A DNA stretch of 64,000 nucleotides from Occultella aeris (GCF_902703175.1 NZ_CACRYJ010000069.1:1-64000), one strand, 5' to 3'. Counted from the stretch's first letter, positions 1 to 8,021 are shown. The notes: generated from the letters alone by a model not told the origin. Program-made: numbers and translations.

Positions 1-57
1 TGGTGGGGCAGGGGGCTGACGGGCCGGGCGGTGGCCCGGGATCGGTAGGGTGAGGGC

Positions 58-1083
58 GTGCCGAGCCCGTATCGCTTCGTCTTCGACAATCTGCTCACCA
101 AGGTCGACCCGGAACGGGCGCACCACGGGGCCGCGACGCTGTTCCGGATCCTCGGACGGACCCCGGTGCTCCGGGACGCGGTCCGGGCCACGCTCGGGCG
201 AGCGCCGGTGGCCGGAGCGCCGCAGCTGTTCGGCCGGCCGACCACCGGTCTGCTCGGGCTTGCCGCCGGCTTCGACAAGGACGCGACGATGGCGGCCGGG
301 CTGGACGCCGCCGGGTTCGGGTTCGTGGAGATCGGCACCGTTACCGCGCACCCCCAGCCGGGCAACGACAAGCCGCGCCTGTTCCGGATCCCGGAGCGGA
401 AGGCCCTGGTGAACCGGATGGGCTTCAACAACGCCGGGGCCGCTGCCGCCGCGACCCGGCTGCGCAAGCTCCGCAGGACCCGGCACGGGCGCCGGCTCGT
501 GCTCGGGGCGAACATCGGCAAGTCCAAGATCACTCCGGCCGCCGATGCGGTGGCGGACTACCGCACGTCCGCCCGTGCGCTGGCCCCGTACGTGGACTAC
601 CTCGTTGTGAACGTGTCCTCTCCGAACACCCCGGGTCTACGGGACCTGCAGCAGACCGAGGCGCTCCGTCCGATCCTGGTCGCCGTGCTGGAGACTGCCC
701 GGGCGGCTGCGGCGCGTGAGCTGCCCGTGCTGGTCAAGATCGCGCCGGACCTGGCCGACGCCGACGTCGACGCCGTCGCGGACCTGGCCCGGGAGATCGG
801 CCTGGCCGGCGTGGTCGCGGTGAACACCACCATCAAGCACGACCTCGGCGCCGGCGGCATGTCCGGACCGCCGGTGCGCGAACGTGGCATCGAGGTGGTC
901 GCCCGGGTGCGGGCCCGGCTCGCCGAGGACCAGGTGATCATCGGTGTCGGCGGCATCTCCACCCCGGAGGACGCCCGTGCCTACCTGGCCGCGGGGGCGA
1001 ACGCCCTCCAGGCCTACACGGCGTTCATCTACGGCGGGGCCACCTGGCCGGGGGCGATCAACCGGGCGCTCGGCCAGGGCTGA
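58..1083 (+). CDS. pyrD: Dihydroorotate dehydrogenase (quinone), class 2
   Basis: Oxidises dihydroorotate to orotate with quinone as acceptor, in pyrimidine synthesis at the membrane. The 341-residue length is normal for class 2. FMN/substrate motifs are visible: GFDKDA (71-76), NRMGFNNAG (119-127), and NVSSPNTPGLR (about 185-195), whose serine is the class 2 catalytic base; GVGGIS lies near the C-terminus. The N-terminal helical extension that binds quinone is present. The GTG start is preceded by TAGGGT (46-51) with a 6-nt gap, suggesting a leaderless transcript. The stop lies about 50 nt before a palindrome that could act as terminator. Confidence 0.97.
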   Translation: MPSPYRFVFDNLLTKVDPERAHHGAATLFRILGRTPVLRDAVRATLGRAPVAGAPQLFGRPTTGLLGLAAGFDKDATMAAGLDAAGFGFVEIGTVTAHPQPGNDKPRLFRIPERKALVNRMGFNNAGAAAAATRLRKLRRTRHGRRLVLGANIGKSKITPAADAVADYRTSARALAPYVDYLVVNVSSPNTPGLRDLQQTEALRPILVAVLETARAAAARELPVLVKIAPDLADADVDAVADLAREIGLAGVVAVNTTIKHDLGAGGMSGPPVRERGIEVVARVRARLAEDQVIIGVGGISTPEDARAYLAAGANALQAYTAFIYGGATWPGAINRALGQG

Positions 1084-1133
1084 ACCGCCCCGGCAAAGGG
1101 CCAAGCCGACGCGGTCGTGCCCGAAGTGAGGCT

Positions 1134-1176
1134 GCGGTGTGGTTCCGACGTACCGGGTAAGTCGAAACCAGACCGC
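1134..1176. repeat. Palindromic repeat, copy 1
   Basis: Imperfect inverted repeat. Arms 1134-1149 and 1161-1176 pair over 16 positions with two mismatches around an 11-nt loop. The left arm plus loop start (1133-1154) matches 1391-1412 at 21 of 22 positions, so the two palindromes are copies of one element in the same orientation. There is no T-tract. It may serve as the pyrD terminator or be a dispersed REP-like element. Confidence 0.8.
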
Positions 1177-1198
1177 TCCCACGAATGTGGCCGCCGAC

Positions 1199-1366
1199 CT
1201 AGCTGGGGCAGATCTCGCCCGCCGCCGCCACCGCCATGGCCACCTGCGTCTGCACCAGGTAGGTGATGGTGGCGCCCGCGACCTGGTACACGATGGCCAG
1301 GGCGGCTGCGGAACTTCCGGCCGGATCGGCCACCACCAACGCCACCTTTGCGGCGAAGAACCGCAC
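1199..1366 (-). CDS. Small hydrophobic hypothetical protein between palindromes
   Basis: I do not recognise this ORF. It would encode about 55 residues from a GTG at 1366, starting MRFFAAKVALVV and rich in Ala and Val, with one or two possible membrane segments. Third codon positions are mostly G or C, as in real genes here. No convincing ribosome-binding site precedes the GTG. An alternative GTG at 1429 lies inside palindrome copy 2 and would give 76 residues. It could be a real mini-gene, a remnant of a membrane protein gene, or a chance ORF in GC-rich DNA. Confidence 0.3.
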   Translation of the reverse strand: MRFFAAKVALVVADPAGSSAAALAIVYQVAGATITYLVQTQVAMAVAAAGEICPS

Positions 1367-1393
1367 GCCACTGCGCGGCCGAACCCCCCTTGC

Positions 1394-1432
1394 GGTGTGG
1401 TTGCGACGTACCCGACACGTCGGAACCACACC
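1394..1432. repeat. Palindromic repeat, copy 2
   Basis: Inverted repeat with 16-bp arms 1394-1409 and 1417-1432, one mismatch and a 7-nt loop. It is related to the palindrome at 1134-1176, 258 bp away in the same orientation. The arms begin GGTGTGGTT and end AACCACACC. Confidence 0.85.
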
Positions 1433-1670
1433 ATCAGCGCTGAGCGGGGTCCGGTGCGCAGCGCGGACACGGGTGGGCTCGCCGGCCCAGCCGCGATGGT
1501 GAAGGATCTCGGGGATCCATCGGGCGGTCCGGCACGGCGGTGAAGGCTAGTCCGTAGCCCGTGGATGGGTTGTTCCTGCGGGAGCTCTGCCGAGGTTTCC
1601 CGCGGCCGAGCCCAGCACCGGGGGCGAGCGGGCCTCGGCAACGCAAGCTCCGCCGTCGTAGTCTCGAACC

Positions 1671-2624
1671 ATGACCGCAGAACCGCTGCGCGCGGAGGAC
1701 GTTGAGCTGTTCGAGGACTTCCGGGGTCGCCTGGAGGCGATCGCGTACCGGATGCTCGGATCGGCCAGCGAGGCCGAGGACGCCGTCCAGGAGACGTTCC
1801 TGCGGTGGCAGGGCGCCGATCGTTCGGGGATCCGGGTGCCGCGGGCCTGGCTGACCCGGGTGCTCACCAACCTGTGCCTGACGATGCTGACGTCCGCCCG
1901 GGCCCGGCGCGAGGTCTACGTGGGGGAGTGGCTCCCGGAGCCGGTCCTGGACGGGGACCCGATGCTCGGTCCGGCCGAGACCGCGGAGCAGCGTGAGTCC
2001 GTCTCGACGGCGATGCTCACCCTGCTCGAGCGGCTCACCCCGAACGAGCGCGCCGTGTACGTGCTCAGGGAGGCGTTCGGCTACCCGCACGCCGAGATCG
2101 GCGAGATCCTCGACATCTCCGAGGCGTCCAGTCAACAGGTGCTGCACCGAGCCAAGGCGCACCTGGACGTGCCCAAGCCCCGCACCGCCGTCGACCGGGT
2201 CGCCGCACGGGAGGTGGTCGAGGAGTTCCTGACCGCCGCTGCCAGCGGCCGCACCGAGCCCTTGGTGCGGCTGCTCACGGCGGACGTGCTGGGCGCGGGC
2301 GACGGCGGCGGGCGGATCCCGGCGCGGCGCAAGGCATTCTCCGGTGCCGCCACGGTGGCGAAGTTCCTGCGCGGGCTGTTCCGACCGACGGAGGCGAAGT
2401 TCGCCATCTTCGGCGGCGTACCCGAGTTCTACCCAGCCGTGGTCAACGGCAGCCCCGCGGCCATGGTCGTCGTGGCGGACCGGGTCGTCGGGGTGATGAT
2501 CCTGGAGCTGACCGACGACGGTGTCGACGCGGTGCTGAGCCAGGTGAACCCGGACAAGCTCGGCCGGGCGGCCCGGTGGTGGGCGCAGACCGAGCACGGG
2601 GAGCCCATCGACGTCGGACTGTGA
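1671..2624 (+). CDS. sigJ: ECF41-family RNA polymerase sigma factor (SigJ-like)
   Basis: Extracytoplasmic-function sigma factor of the ECF41 type, which uses a fused C-terminal SnoaL-like domain instead of a separate anti-sigma factor. Region 2 lies at about 10-75 (AEDAVQETFLRW), region 4 at about 120-165 (HAEIGEILDISEASSQQ), and the SnoaL-like domain at about 185-317. That domain carries the family signatures DGGG and NPDKL. The length, 317 residues, is typical. The ATG has no good ribosome-binding site, but TAGTCT sits at 1659-1664 with a 6-nt gap, suggesting leaderless translation. The FAD oxidoreductase 84 nt downstream is the sort of neighbour ECF41 factors usually control. Confidence 0.93.
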   Translation: MTAEPLRAEDVELFEDFRGRLEAIAYRMLGSASEAEDAVQETFLRWQGADRSGIRVPRAWLTRVLTNLCLTMLTSARARREVYVGEWLPEPVLDGDPMLGPAETAEQRESVSTAMLTLLERLTPNERAVYVLREAFGYPHAEIGEILDISEASSQQVLHRAKAHLDVPKPRTAVDRVAAREVVEEFLTAAASGRTEPLVRLLTADVLGAGDGGGRIPARRKAFSGAATVAKFLRGLFRPTEAKFAIFGGVPEFYPAVVNGSPAAMVVVADRVVGVMILELTDDGVDAVLSQVNPDKLGRAARWWAQTEHGEPIDVGL

Positions 2625-2628
2625 GCCG

Positions 2629-2655
2629 CGTCACATCGACAGGTTGTCAGGGATC
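2629..2655 (+). promoter_or_regulatory. Possible ECF41 target promoter before the oxidoreductase
   Basis: CGTCACA (2629-2635) is one base off the known ECF41 -35 motif TGTCACA. After 16 nt comes GATC (2652-2655), only a half match to the CGTC -10 motif. The position directly upstream of the oxidoreductase fits the known habit of ECF41 factors to control an adjacent oxidoreductase gene. Confidence 0.4.
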
Positions 2656-2708
2656 ACTGGCGCACCCGGTTCAGGAGGGACATCCCATCCGAAGGAGTTG
2701 AGTGACCC

Positions 2709-3953
2709 ATGAAGCCGATGAAGCACAAGATCGTGATCCTCGGTGCCGGTTATGCCGGTGCCTCCGTGACCGGACGCCTGGTCCGCCGCCTGCACGCCGA
2801 CGACGTCGAGATCACCCTGGTCAACGCTGAGAGTGACTTCGTCGAGCGGGTCCGGATGCACCAGCTCGCGACGGGTGCGGACCTGCCGCTGCTTCCGCTG
2901 CGCGATGCGTACGCCGGCACCGGTGTCCGGGTGCGCGTGGGCAGGGTGGAGTCCGTGGATGTCGAGGCGAGGACGGTCTCGTTGACCGCGGACGACGGCG
3001 AGCACCTGCTCGGCTACGACACGCTCGTCTACGCTCTCGGCAGCACCCAGAACGACGGCGGTGTGCCCGGTGTGGCCGAGCACGCCCATGAGATCGCGAG
3101 CAGGCCGGGCGCGCTGCGGCTGCGTGAGCGCCTCGCCGCGCTCGGACCCGGTGGCCGCGTGGTGGTGGTCGGCGGCGGGCTGACCGGGATCGAGGCCGTC
3201 ACCGAGATCGCGGAGTCCCGGCCGGACCTGCAGGTGACGCTGACCGCCCGCGGCCGGCTCGGCGACTGGCTCTCACCCGCGGGCCGGCGGCACCTGCGCC
3301 GGGTCGTCGACCGGCTCGGCGTCACCGTCCACGAGGGCGCCGACGTGTCCGGCGTCGGCGAGGCCGGCGTCGTGACCACCGACGCCGTCGCGATCGGCGC
3401 CGACGTCACCGTCTGGACTGGCGGGTTCACCACCCACCCGATCGCGGCGGCATCGGCGCTGACCGTCACCGACCATGGGCGGATCGTCGTGGACGACGCG
3501 ATGCGCTCGGTCTCCCACACCGACGTCTACGCCGTCGGCGACGCCGGGCAGGCCCGCGGACCCAAGGACAACCTGCTGCGGATGTCCTGCGCGTCCGGCA
3601 TCCCGATGGCCTGGCGGGCAGCGGACTCGATCGTGGCGGAGCTGACCGGGGCCTGGGCGCCACGGATCACGCTGTCCTACGTGCAGCAATGCATCAGCCT
3701 CGGTCGGCGCGACGGCCTGATCCAGCTGGTCACCTCCGACGACCGGGCCCGATCCTTCGCCCTGACCGGACGGTTCGCCGCCCGGTACAAGGAGATGATC
3801 TGCTGGGGCGCCGGACTGGTCGGGCGCGGTGTACCACTGCCCTACCCGGCGCGACGGCGCCGCCTGAGCCAGGCGACGCCGTCGACGGTGCTTTCGGCTC
3901 GCGGTGAGCCGGTTGTGGCTCAGACCAGCCGGGACTTCGGCGAGACGCTGTAG
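2709..3953 (+). CDS. NAD(P)/FAD-dependent oxidoreductase (NDH-2-like)
   Basis: Flavoprotein of the pyridine-nucleotide-disulfide/type II NADH dehydrogenase fold, 414 residues. The FAD-binding GAGYAG lies at 12-17, the NAD(P)H-binding VVVVGGGLTG at about 151-160, and a second FAD motif (VYAVGDAG) near 272. No redox-active CxxC is visible, which argues for NDH-2-like rather than disulfide reductase chemistry. The ATG has a good AGGAG at 2693-2697. It follows the ECF41 sigma gene in the same direction. Its last 34 nt overlap the 3' end of the convergent aldo/keto reductase gene. The electron acceptor cannot be assigned. Confidence 0.88.
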   Translation: MKPMKHKIVILGAGYAGASVTGRLVRRLHADDVEITLVNAESDFVERVRMHQLATGADLPLLPLRDAYAGTGVRVRVGRVESVDVEARTVSLTADDGEHLLGYDTLVYALGSTQNDGGVPGVAEHAHEIASRPGALRLRERLAALGPGGRVVVVGGGLTGIEAVTEIAESRPDLQVTLTARGRLGDWLSPAGRRHLRRVVDRLGVTVHEGADVSGVGEAGVVTTDAVAIGADVTVWTGGFTTHPIAAASALTVTDHGRIVVDDAMRSVSHTDVYAVGDAGQARGPKDNLLRMSCASGIPMAWRAADSIVAELTGAWAPRITLSYVQQCISLGRRDGLIQLVTSDDRARSFALTGRFAARYKEMICWGAGLVGRGVPLPYPARRRRLSQATPSTVLSARGEPVVAQTSRDFGETL

Positions 3954-4933
3954 GTCTTCTCGGAGTCGCGGACCACGGTGTCGCCGAGGACGTCGTCGAT
4001 GCGGGTCAGCACCCCCTGATCCAGGGTGACCCCGGAGGCGGCGACGTTCTCGGCCACCTGCTCCGGCCGGGACGCCCCGATCAGGGCGGCCGCGACGTTG
4101 TCGTTCTGCAGCACCCACGCCACCGCGAGCTGGGCCATGGTCAGGCTCAGCTCCTCGGCGATCGGGCGCAGGTCCTGCACCCGGCGGAGCAGCTCCTCGC
4201 GACCGAGCATCCCGGAGATCATCTGCGCGCCGCCCTTGTCGTCGGCGGCCCGCGAGCCCTCCGGCGCGGGGGAGCCCGGCAGGTACTTGCCGGTGAGGAT
4301 GCCCTGGGCAACCGGGGACCAGACGATCTGAGAGATGCCGAGCTCGGCGCAGGTGGGCACCACCTTCTCCTCGATGACCCGCCACACCATCGAGTACTGC
4401 GGCTGGGAGGAGATCAGCTGGACGCCGAGGTCCTTCGCGAGGGAGTGCCCGGCGCGCAGCTGTTCCGCGGTCCACTCGCTGACGCCGATGTAGAGCGCCT
4501 TGCCGGAGCGGACCACGTCGGCGAACGCCTGCATGGTCTCCTCGAGCGGCGTCTCGTAGTCGTAGCGGTGCGCCTGGTACAGGTCCACGTAGTCGGTGCG
4601 CAGCCGGCGCAGGGAGCCGTTGATCGACTCCATGATGTGCTTGCGGGACAGGCCGGTGTCGTTCGGGCCCTTCGGGCCGGTCGGGAAGTAGACCTTCGTG
4701 AAGATCTCCAGGGACTCCCGGCGCTGCCCGGCGAGGGCGTCCCCGAGCACCTCCTCGGCCTTGAGGTTGGCGTAGGTGTCCGCCGTGTCGAACGTGGTGA
4801 TGCCCGCATCCAGGGCGGCGTTCACGCACGCCGTTGCGGCGTCGTTCTCGACCTGGGAGCCGTGGGTGAGCCAGTTGCCGTAGGTGATCTCGCTGATCTT
4901 CAGGCCGGAGTTACCGAGGTATCGAAATTGCAT
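3920..4933 (-). CDS. Aldo/keto reductase, Kv-beta-like (AKR6 type)
   Basis: Cytoplasmic NADPH-dependent carbonyl reductase of the TIM-barrel AKR superfamily, 337 residues. The start LGNSGLKIS and FDTADTY (48-54) fit the Kv-beta subfamily. The likely catalytic tetrad is D49, Y54, K80 (IFTK) and H122 (AHRYD). The cofactor-binding end IGASRPEQ is present. TAGGAT (4945-4940) precedes the ATG by 6 nt, suggesting a leaderless message. The natural substrate is unknown. It converges on the flavoprotein gene with a 34-nt 3' overlap. Confidence 0.92.
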   Translation of the reverse strand: MQFRYLGNSGLKISEITYGNWLTHGSQVENDAATACVNAALDAGITTFDTADTYANLKAEEVLGDALAGQRRESLEIFTKVYFPTGPKGPNDTGLSRKHIMESINGSLRRLRTDYVDLYQAHRYDYETPLEETMQAFADVVRSGKALYIGVSEWTAEQLRAGHSLAKDLGVQLISSQPQYSMVWRVIEEKVVPTCAELGISQIVWSPVAQGILTGKYLPGSPAPEGSRAADDKGGAQMISGMLGREELLRRVQDLRPIAEELSLTMAQLAVAWVLQNDNVAAALIGASRPEQVAENVAASGVTLDQGVLTRIDDVLGDTVVRDSEKTYSVSPKSRLV

Positions 4934-4953
4934 CCCCCGATCCTACGGGTGGC

Positions 4954-5541
4954 TCAGCGGGGGTACTCGCCGCGCTTGACCTGCGGCTTCGGCATGCGCG
5001 TGCGGCGCAACTGGAAGGCGCGCATGACCGTGTACATCATGGTCCGCTTGGCGCGGTCCTCGCCGAACTTCTCGCGCAGCTGGCGGCGCACCCGGAACGC
5101 GGCGATCAGGGCGTCGACCAGTGCGATCGCGACGATCGCGTACAGCGCGAGGATCGCGGTGACGCCGATCGCGGCCCAGCTCGCGTTGAACGTGGAGATC
5201 AGCAGAATGACCACGATCGCGCCGGACAGCGGCAGGAACAACTCGCCGAGGCTGAACCGGGCGTCGATGTAGTCGCGCACGTACCGGCGCACCGGGCCGC
5301 GGTGCTGGGCGGGGAGGTCCTCCTCCTTGCCCGTGATCATCGCCTCGTTCATCCGCGCGCGGGCGGCGTTCATCTTCTCGCGCTCGGCCCGGCGGGCGGC
5401 GCCGCGGTCCGTCGGCACGAGGGGACGCTTGTTGGCGGCCTCAGCGACCTTCCGTCTGGGCGTGGGCCGTCCCTTGCCGGATGGAGGCGCCTCGATCTCC
5501 TCAACGATGGGGGCTTCCTCGTCCTTCTTGCGTCCGAACAC
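4954..5541 (-). CDS. DUF3043 membrane protein
   Basis: Conserved actinobacterial membrane protein of unknown function, 195 residues from the GTG at 5541 (MFGRKKDEEAP). It has a charged N-terminal half, then a hydrophobic hairpin at roughly 102-150 (two helices), then a basic tail. An ATG two codons earlier (5547) is possible, but TAAACT (5554-5549) lies 7 nt before the GTG, and DUF3043 proteins usually begin MF-basic. M. tuberculosis Rv2206 appears to be the positional counterpart, also close to the glycerate kinase and HesB genes. Confidence 0.88.
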   Translation of the reverse strand: MFGRKKDEEAPIVEEIEAPPSGKGRPTPRRKVAEAANKRPLVPTDRGAARRAEREKMNAARARMNEAMITGKEEDLPAQHRGPVRRYVRDYIDARFSLGELFLPLSGAIVVILLISTFNASWAAIGVTAILALYAIVAIALVDALIAAFRVRRQLREKFGEDRAKRTMMYTVMRAFQLRRTRMPKPQVKRGEYPR

Positions 5542-5586
5542 GATCATGAGTTTAGTCGAGGCGGACCGGTGCCACTGCCGACGTCG

Positions 5587-6180
5587 TCACGGCCCGGGAT
5601 CGAAGGTGAGGGTCCCGCGTACCAGGGCGGCCATCGGTGCCCCCTCGTACCGCTCGACGACGGCCAGGGCCAGGTCGATCCCATGCATGCCACCGGTGGA
5701 GGTGAGCAGGTCGCCGTCGTCCAGGGTGGTCGCGCCGACGTCCAGCAGCGCGCTCGGCTCGAGGCCGAGCAGCGTCCGCCGGGAGTCCGGGTGCACGGCG
5801 ACCGCCCGGCCGGCCAACAGCCCCGCGGCCGCGAGCGCGAGGCTCCCGCTGCCGACGCCGACCAGAAGGGCCGTGTCCGCCCGGGTTCGCCGCAGCCAGG
5901 CCAGGTGCTCGCGGTCGCGGGTGAGGCGACGCACACCCGGTCCGCCGGGGTGGATCAGCACGTGCATGGTGCCGGCGTCGTCGGTATCCCCGGCCGGGAC
6001 CAGATGCAGCCCGGTCGAGGACCGCACCGGCAGCCCGTCGCGGGAGAACAGGATCACGTCGGGACGGAGCGTGCTGCGCGCACCCCAGGTGCTGAGCACC
6101 CGGTGCGGGCCGACCACGTCCAGCTCGTCCACGCCGTCGAAGACCAGGATGCCCACCCGGATCGGTGAGGCCGTCGTCAC
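5587..6180 (-). CDS. DJ-1/PfpI-family protein without the nucleophilic cysteine
   Basis: Class I glutamine amidotransferase-like domain of the DJ-1/PfpI superfamily, 197 residues, starting at a GTG (MTTASPIRVGILVFDGVDE). The fold markers are present: VGILVFDGVDELD at the N-terminus and GGPGVRRL in the middle. At the nucleophile elbow, where the family usually has V-C-T-G, this protein has VGSGSLALAAAGLLAG, so the cysteine is replaced by glycine. It is therefore probably not a protease or glyoxalase and may bind a ligand. It lies 45 nt upstream of the DUF3043 start in the same direction and is divergent from the glycerate kinase. Confidence 0.8.
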   Translation of the reverse strand: MTTASPIRVGILVFDGVDELDVVGPHRVLSTWGARSTLRPDVILFSRDGLPVRSSTGLHLVPAGDTDDAGTMHVLIHPGGPGVRRLTRDREHLAWLRRTRADTALLVGVGSGSLALAAAGLLAGRAVAVHPDSRRTLLGLEPSALLDVGATTLDDGDLLTSTGGMHGIDLALAVVERYEGAPMAALVRGTLTFDPGP

Positions 6181-6255
6181 AGGCCCGATGATCCCACCAA
6201 CCGCGCCCGGCGCCCAGTGGGCAGGATGGGCACCCGCACCTGGGAGACTGGCCGG

Positions 6256-7491
6256 GTGCGCGTCGTGATCGCCCCCGACCATCTCGGTGGCCCGTTGAGT
6301 TCTCCGGTGGCCACTGCCGCCCTCGCCCACGGCTGGACCGAGCGGGGGCACGAGGTGGTAGCCGTGCCGATGAGCGACGGCGGGGCGGGCCTGGTCGAGG
6401 CCGTGCACGCCGCCCGGGGCGGGGACCTGGTGGCCCTCACCCTGCCCGGCGCGAGCGGAGGCGCGGACCGTCCCGCGACGGTGCTGCACGTGCCCGGCCG
6501 CAGCGGCGGCACTGCCTACGCCGAGGCCTCCGTGGCCCTCGACGGCGTGGGCACCGCCGCGGACCCGCTCACCCTCGCGCGCAGCGGCTCGAGCGCCGCA
6601 GCCGCGGACCTGCTCGTGGGTGCGTTGGGCACCGGGGCACGCCGGGTGGTGCTGGGCGTGGGTGCCGTCGCGGTGCACGACGGCGGAGCGGGCTTCCTGA
6701 GTCGGCTCGCCGATCTGGTGGGGGAGTCGGGCGAAGCGGCGACCACCCAAGGCAGCGCCCTCGGGGCGCGGCTGCCCGCGCTGCGCCGCGCCCTGGCCGG
6801 TACCGAGATCGTCGTGGCCGCGGCCACCGACATCCCGCTCCTCGGCCTGCACGGCGCCGGGGCCTCCCTGAGTGAACGACCCGGCATCGACGCGGCCGAC
6901 GCCCAGGAGATCGAACGAGGCGTGGCCGCGTTCGCCGCAGACCTCGAGGAGGCTGCGGCCCGTGCCCCCGAGGGCGCGGCCACGCCGGGCCCCGGCGGCA
7001 CCGGCGCCGGGAATGACCTGCTCGCCGGCGCGCCGGCCCATGCCAGCCATCGGCATGCGGAGCGGCCGGCGCCGGCGCGCCGGGCCACGTATTCCGGGGC
7101 AGGTGGCGGCCTCGCGTTCGCCCTGGCCCTGCTCGGGGCGCGAGTCCTCGCCGGATCGGACGTGGTGGCGACCGAGGTCGGCCTCGACGACCGGATCGCC
7201 GACGCGGACCTCGTCGTGACCGGCACGGCCGTCCTCGACGGTGACGCCCTCCACGAGGGGGTGCCGGCAGCCGTCGGCAGCCGTGCCATGACGCACGGCC
7301 TGCCCGTGGTGGCGATCGCCCACGAGGTGCACGTGAACCGGCGCGAGCTCGCCCGGGTCGGCATCAGCGCCGCCTACCCCGTTCTCGACACGCCGCTGTC
7401 GCCGTCGGGCGGGACCGAGGCCGGCAGGACCGACGCACTGTCCGCGCTGCGGGCGCGCGGGGACCGGGTGGCCCGCTCCTGGGGTAGGTGA
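6256..7491 (+). CDS. Divergent glycerate kinase family protein
   Basis: Homologue of the glycerate 2-kinase family (PF02595), 411 residues against the usual 370-380. Recognisable parts are VRVVIAPDHL at the start, MSDGGAGLVEAV near 45, HDGGAGFL in the middle and SGAGGGLAFALALLGA near 280. The normally conserved C-terminal segment (TGEGRLD...GK) reads TGTAVLDGDALHEG, losing the acidic and lysine positions. A Pro/Ala-rich insertion lies at about 232-277. The GTG start has GAGACT (6244-6249) 6 nt upstream. Catalytic activity is doubtful. M. tuberculosis Rv2205c holds the same position beside the HesB gene. Confidence 0.8.
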   Translation: MRVVIAPDHLGGPLSSPVATAALAHGWTERGHEVVAVPMSDGGAGLVEAVHAARGGDLVALTLPGASGGADRPATVLHVPGRSGGTAYAEASVALDGVGTAADPLTLARSGSSAAAADLLVGALGTGARRVVLGVGAVAVHDGGAGFLSRLADLVGESGEAATTQGSALGARLPALRRALAGTEIVVAAATDIPLLGLHGAGASLSERPGIDAADAQEIERGVAAFAADLEEAAARAPEGAATPGPGGTGAGNDLLAGAPAHASHRHAERPAPARRATYSGAGGGLAFALALLGARVLAGSDVVATEVGLDDRIADADLVVTGTAVLDGDALHEGVPAAVGSRAMTHGLPVVAIAHEVHVNRRELARVGISAAYPVLDTPLSPSGGTEAGRTDALSALRARGDRVARSWGR

Positions 7492-7609
7492 CGTACTCTG
7501 GTCTGGACGCCATGAGCGGACGCGGGAACAACTTCGCCCGATCGGTGCGTTACCACTGAGGAGAATGCCGGCGACCGTGTCCGGCGGGCACACCACATCG
7601 GAGATGACG

Positions 7610-7963
7610 ATGACCGAGACCACCACCGAGACCCTCGAGCACGAGGTCGCCCTGACCGACTTCGCCGCGTCAAAGGTGAAGTCGCTGCTGTCCCAGGAGG
7701 ACCGCGACGACCTGCGCCTGCGCGTGGCCGTGCAGCCCGGCGGCTGTTCCGGCCTGATCTACCAGCTCTACTTCGACGACCGCTACCTCGACGGCGACGC
7801 CGTCCGGGACTTCGAGGGGGTCGAGGTCATCGTCGACAAGATGAGCGTGCCCTACCTCTCCGGCGCCACCATCGACTTCGCGGACACGATCGAGAAGCAG
7901 GGCTTCACGATCGACAACCCGAACGCCGGCGGCTCCTGCGCATGCGGCGACTCGTTCCACTGA
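7610..7963 (+). CDS. erpA: A-type iron-sulfur carrier protein
   Basis: HesB/IscA-family carrier that delivers Fe-S clusters to apoproteins, 117 residues. The three cluster cysteines are C46 (GGCSG), C110 and C112 (SCACGD) near the C-terminus. I chose ATG 7610 because GGAG (7600-7603) is 6 nt upstream. The ATG at 7604 abuts that site, and the ATG at 7565 sits almost on top of GAGGAG. Its position next to the cytochrome oxidase and Rieske genes, as in M. tuberculosis (Rv2204c), suggests support of respiratory Fe-S enzymes. Confidence 0.95.
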   Translation: MTETTTETLEHEVALTDFAASKVKSLLSQEDRDDLRLRVAVQPGGCSGLIYQLYFDDRYLDGDAVRDFEGVEVIVDKMSVPYLSGATIDFADTIEKQGFTIDNPNAGGSCACGDSFH

Positions 7964-7980
7964 GCCGCCCCCAGAGCTAA

Positions 7981-8021
7981 CGGCTGCGCCCCTCGTCCGC
8001 AGCGGACGAGGGGCGCAGCCG
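7981..8021 (+). terminator. Strong hairpin after erpA
   Basis: Perfect 20-bp inverted repeat (7981-8000 and 8002-8021) of very high GC content, 17 nt after the erpA stop. The central pairs must open to form the loop. There is no long T-tract, as is common in actinobacteria. Confidence 0.85.

Larger units (their letters stand above)
1084..1670. other. 587-bp gap between pyrD and sigJ
   Basis: This stretch has no well-supported gene. It holds two related palindromes (1134-1176 and 1394-1432), a short minus-strand ORF between them, and the promoter region of the downstream sigma factor. Nothing recognisable was seen from 1433 to about 1655. Confidence 0.7.

Noticed and set aside
1139-1543. Plus-strand frame starting in palindrome copy 1
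   Set aside because: The translation is His/Arg-rich without any recognisable pattern, and the opposite strand has the better codon usage.
6181-7626. Upstream extension of the DJ-1-like frame, giving 679 codons
   Set aside because: The extension is antisense to the glycerate kinase gene. The family N-terminus (VGILVFDGVDE) begins just after GTG 6180.
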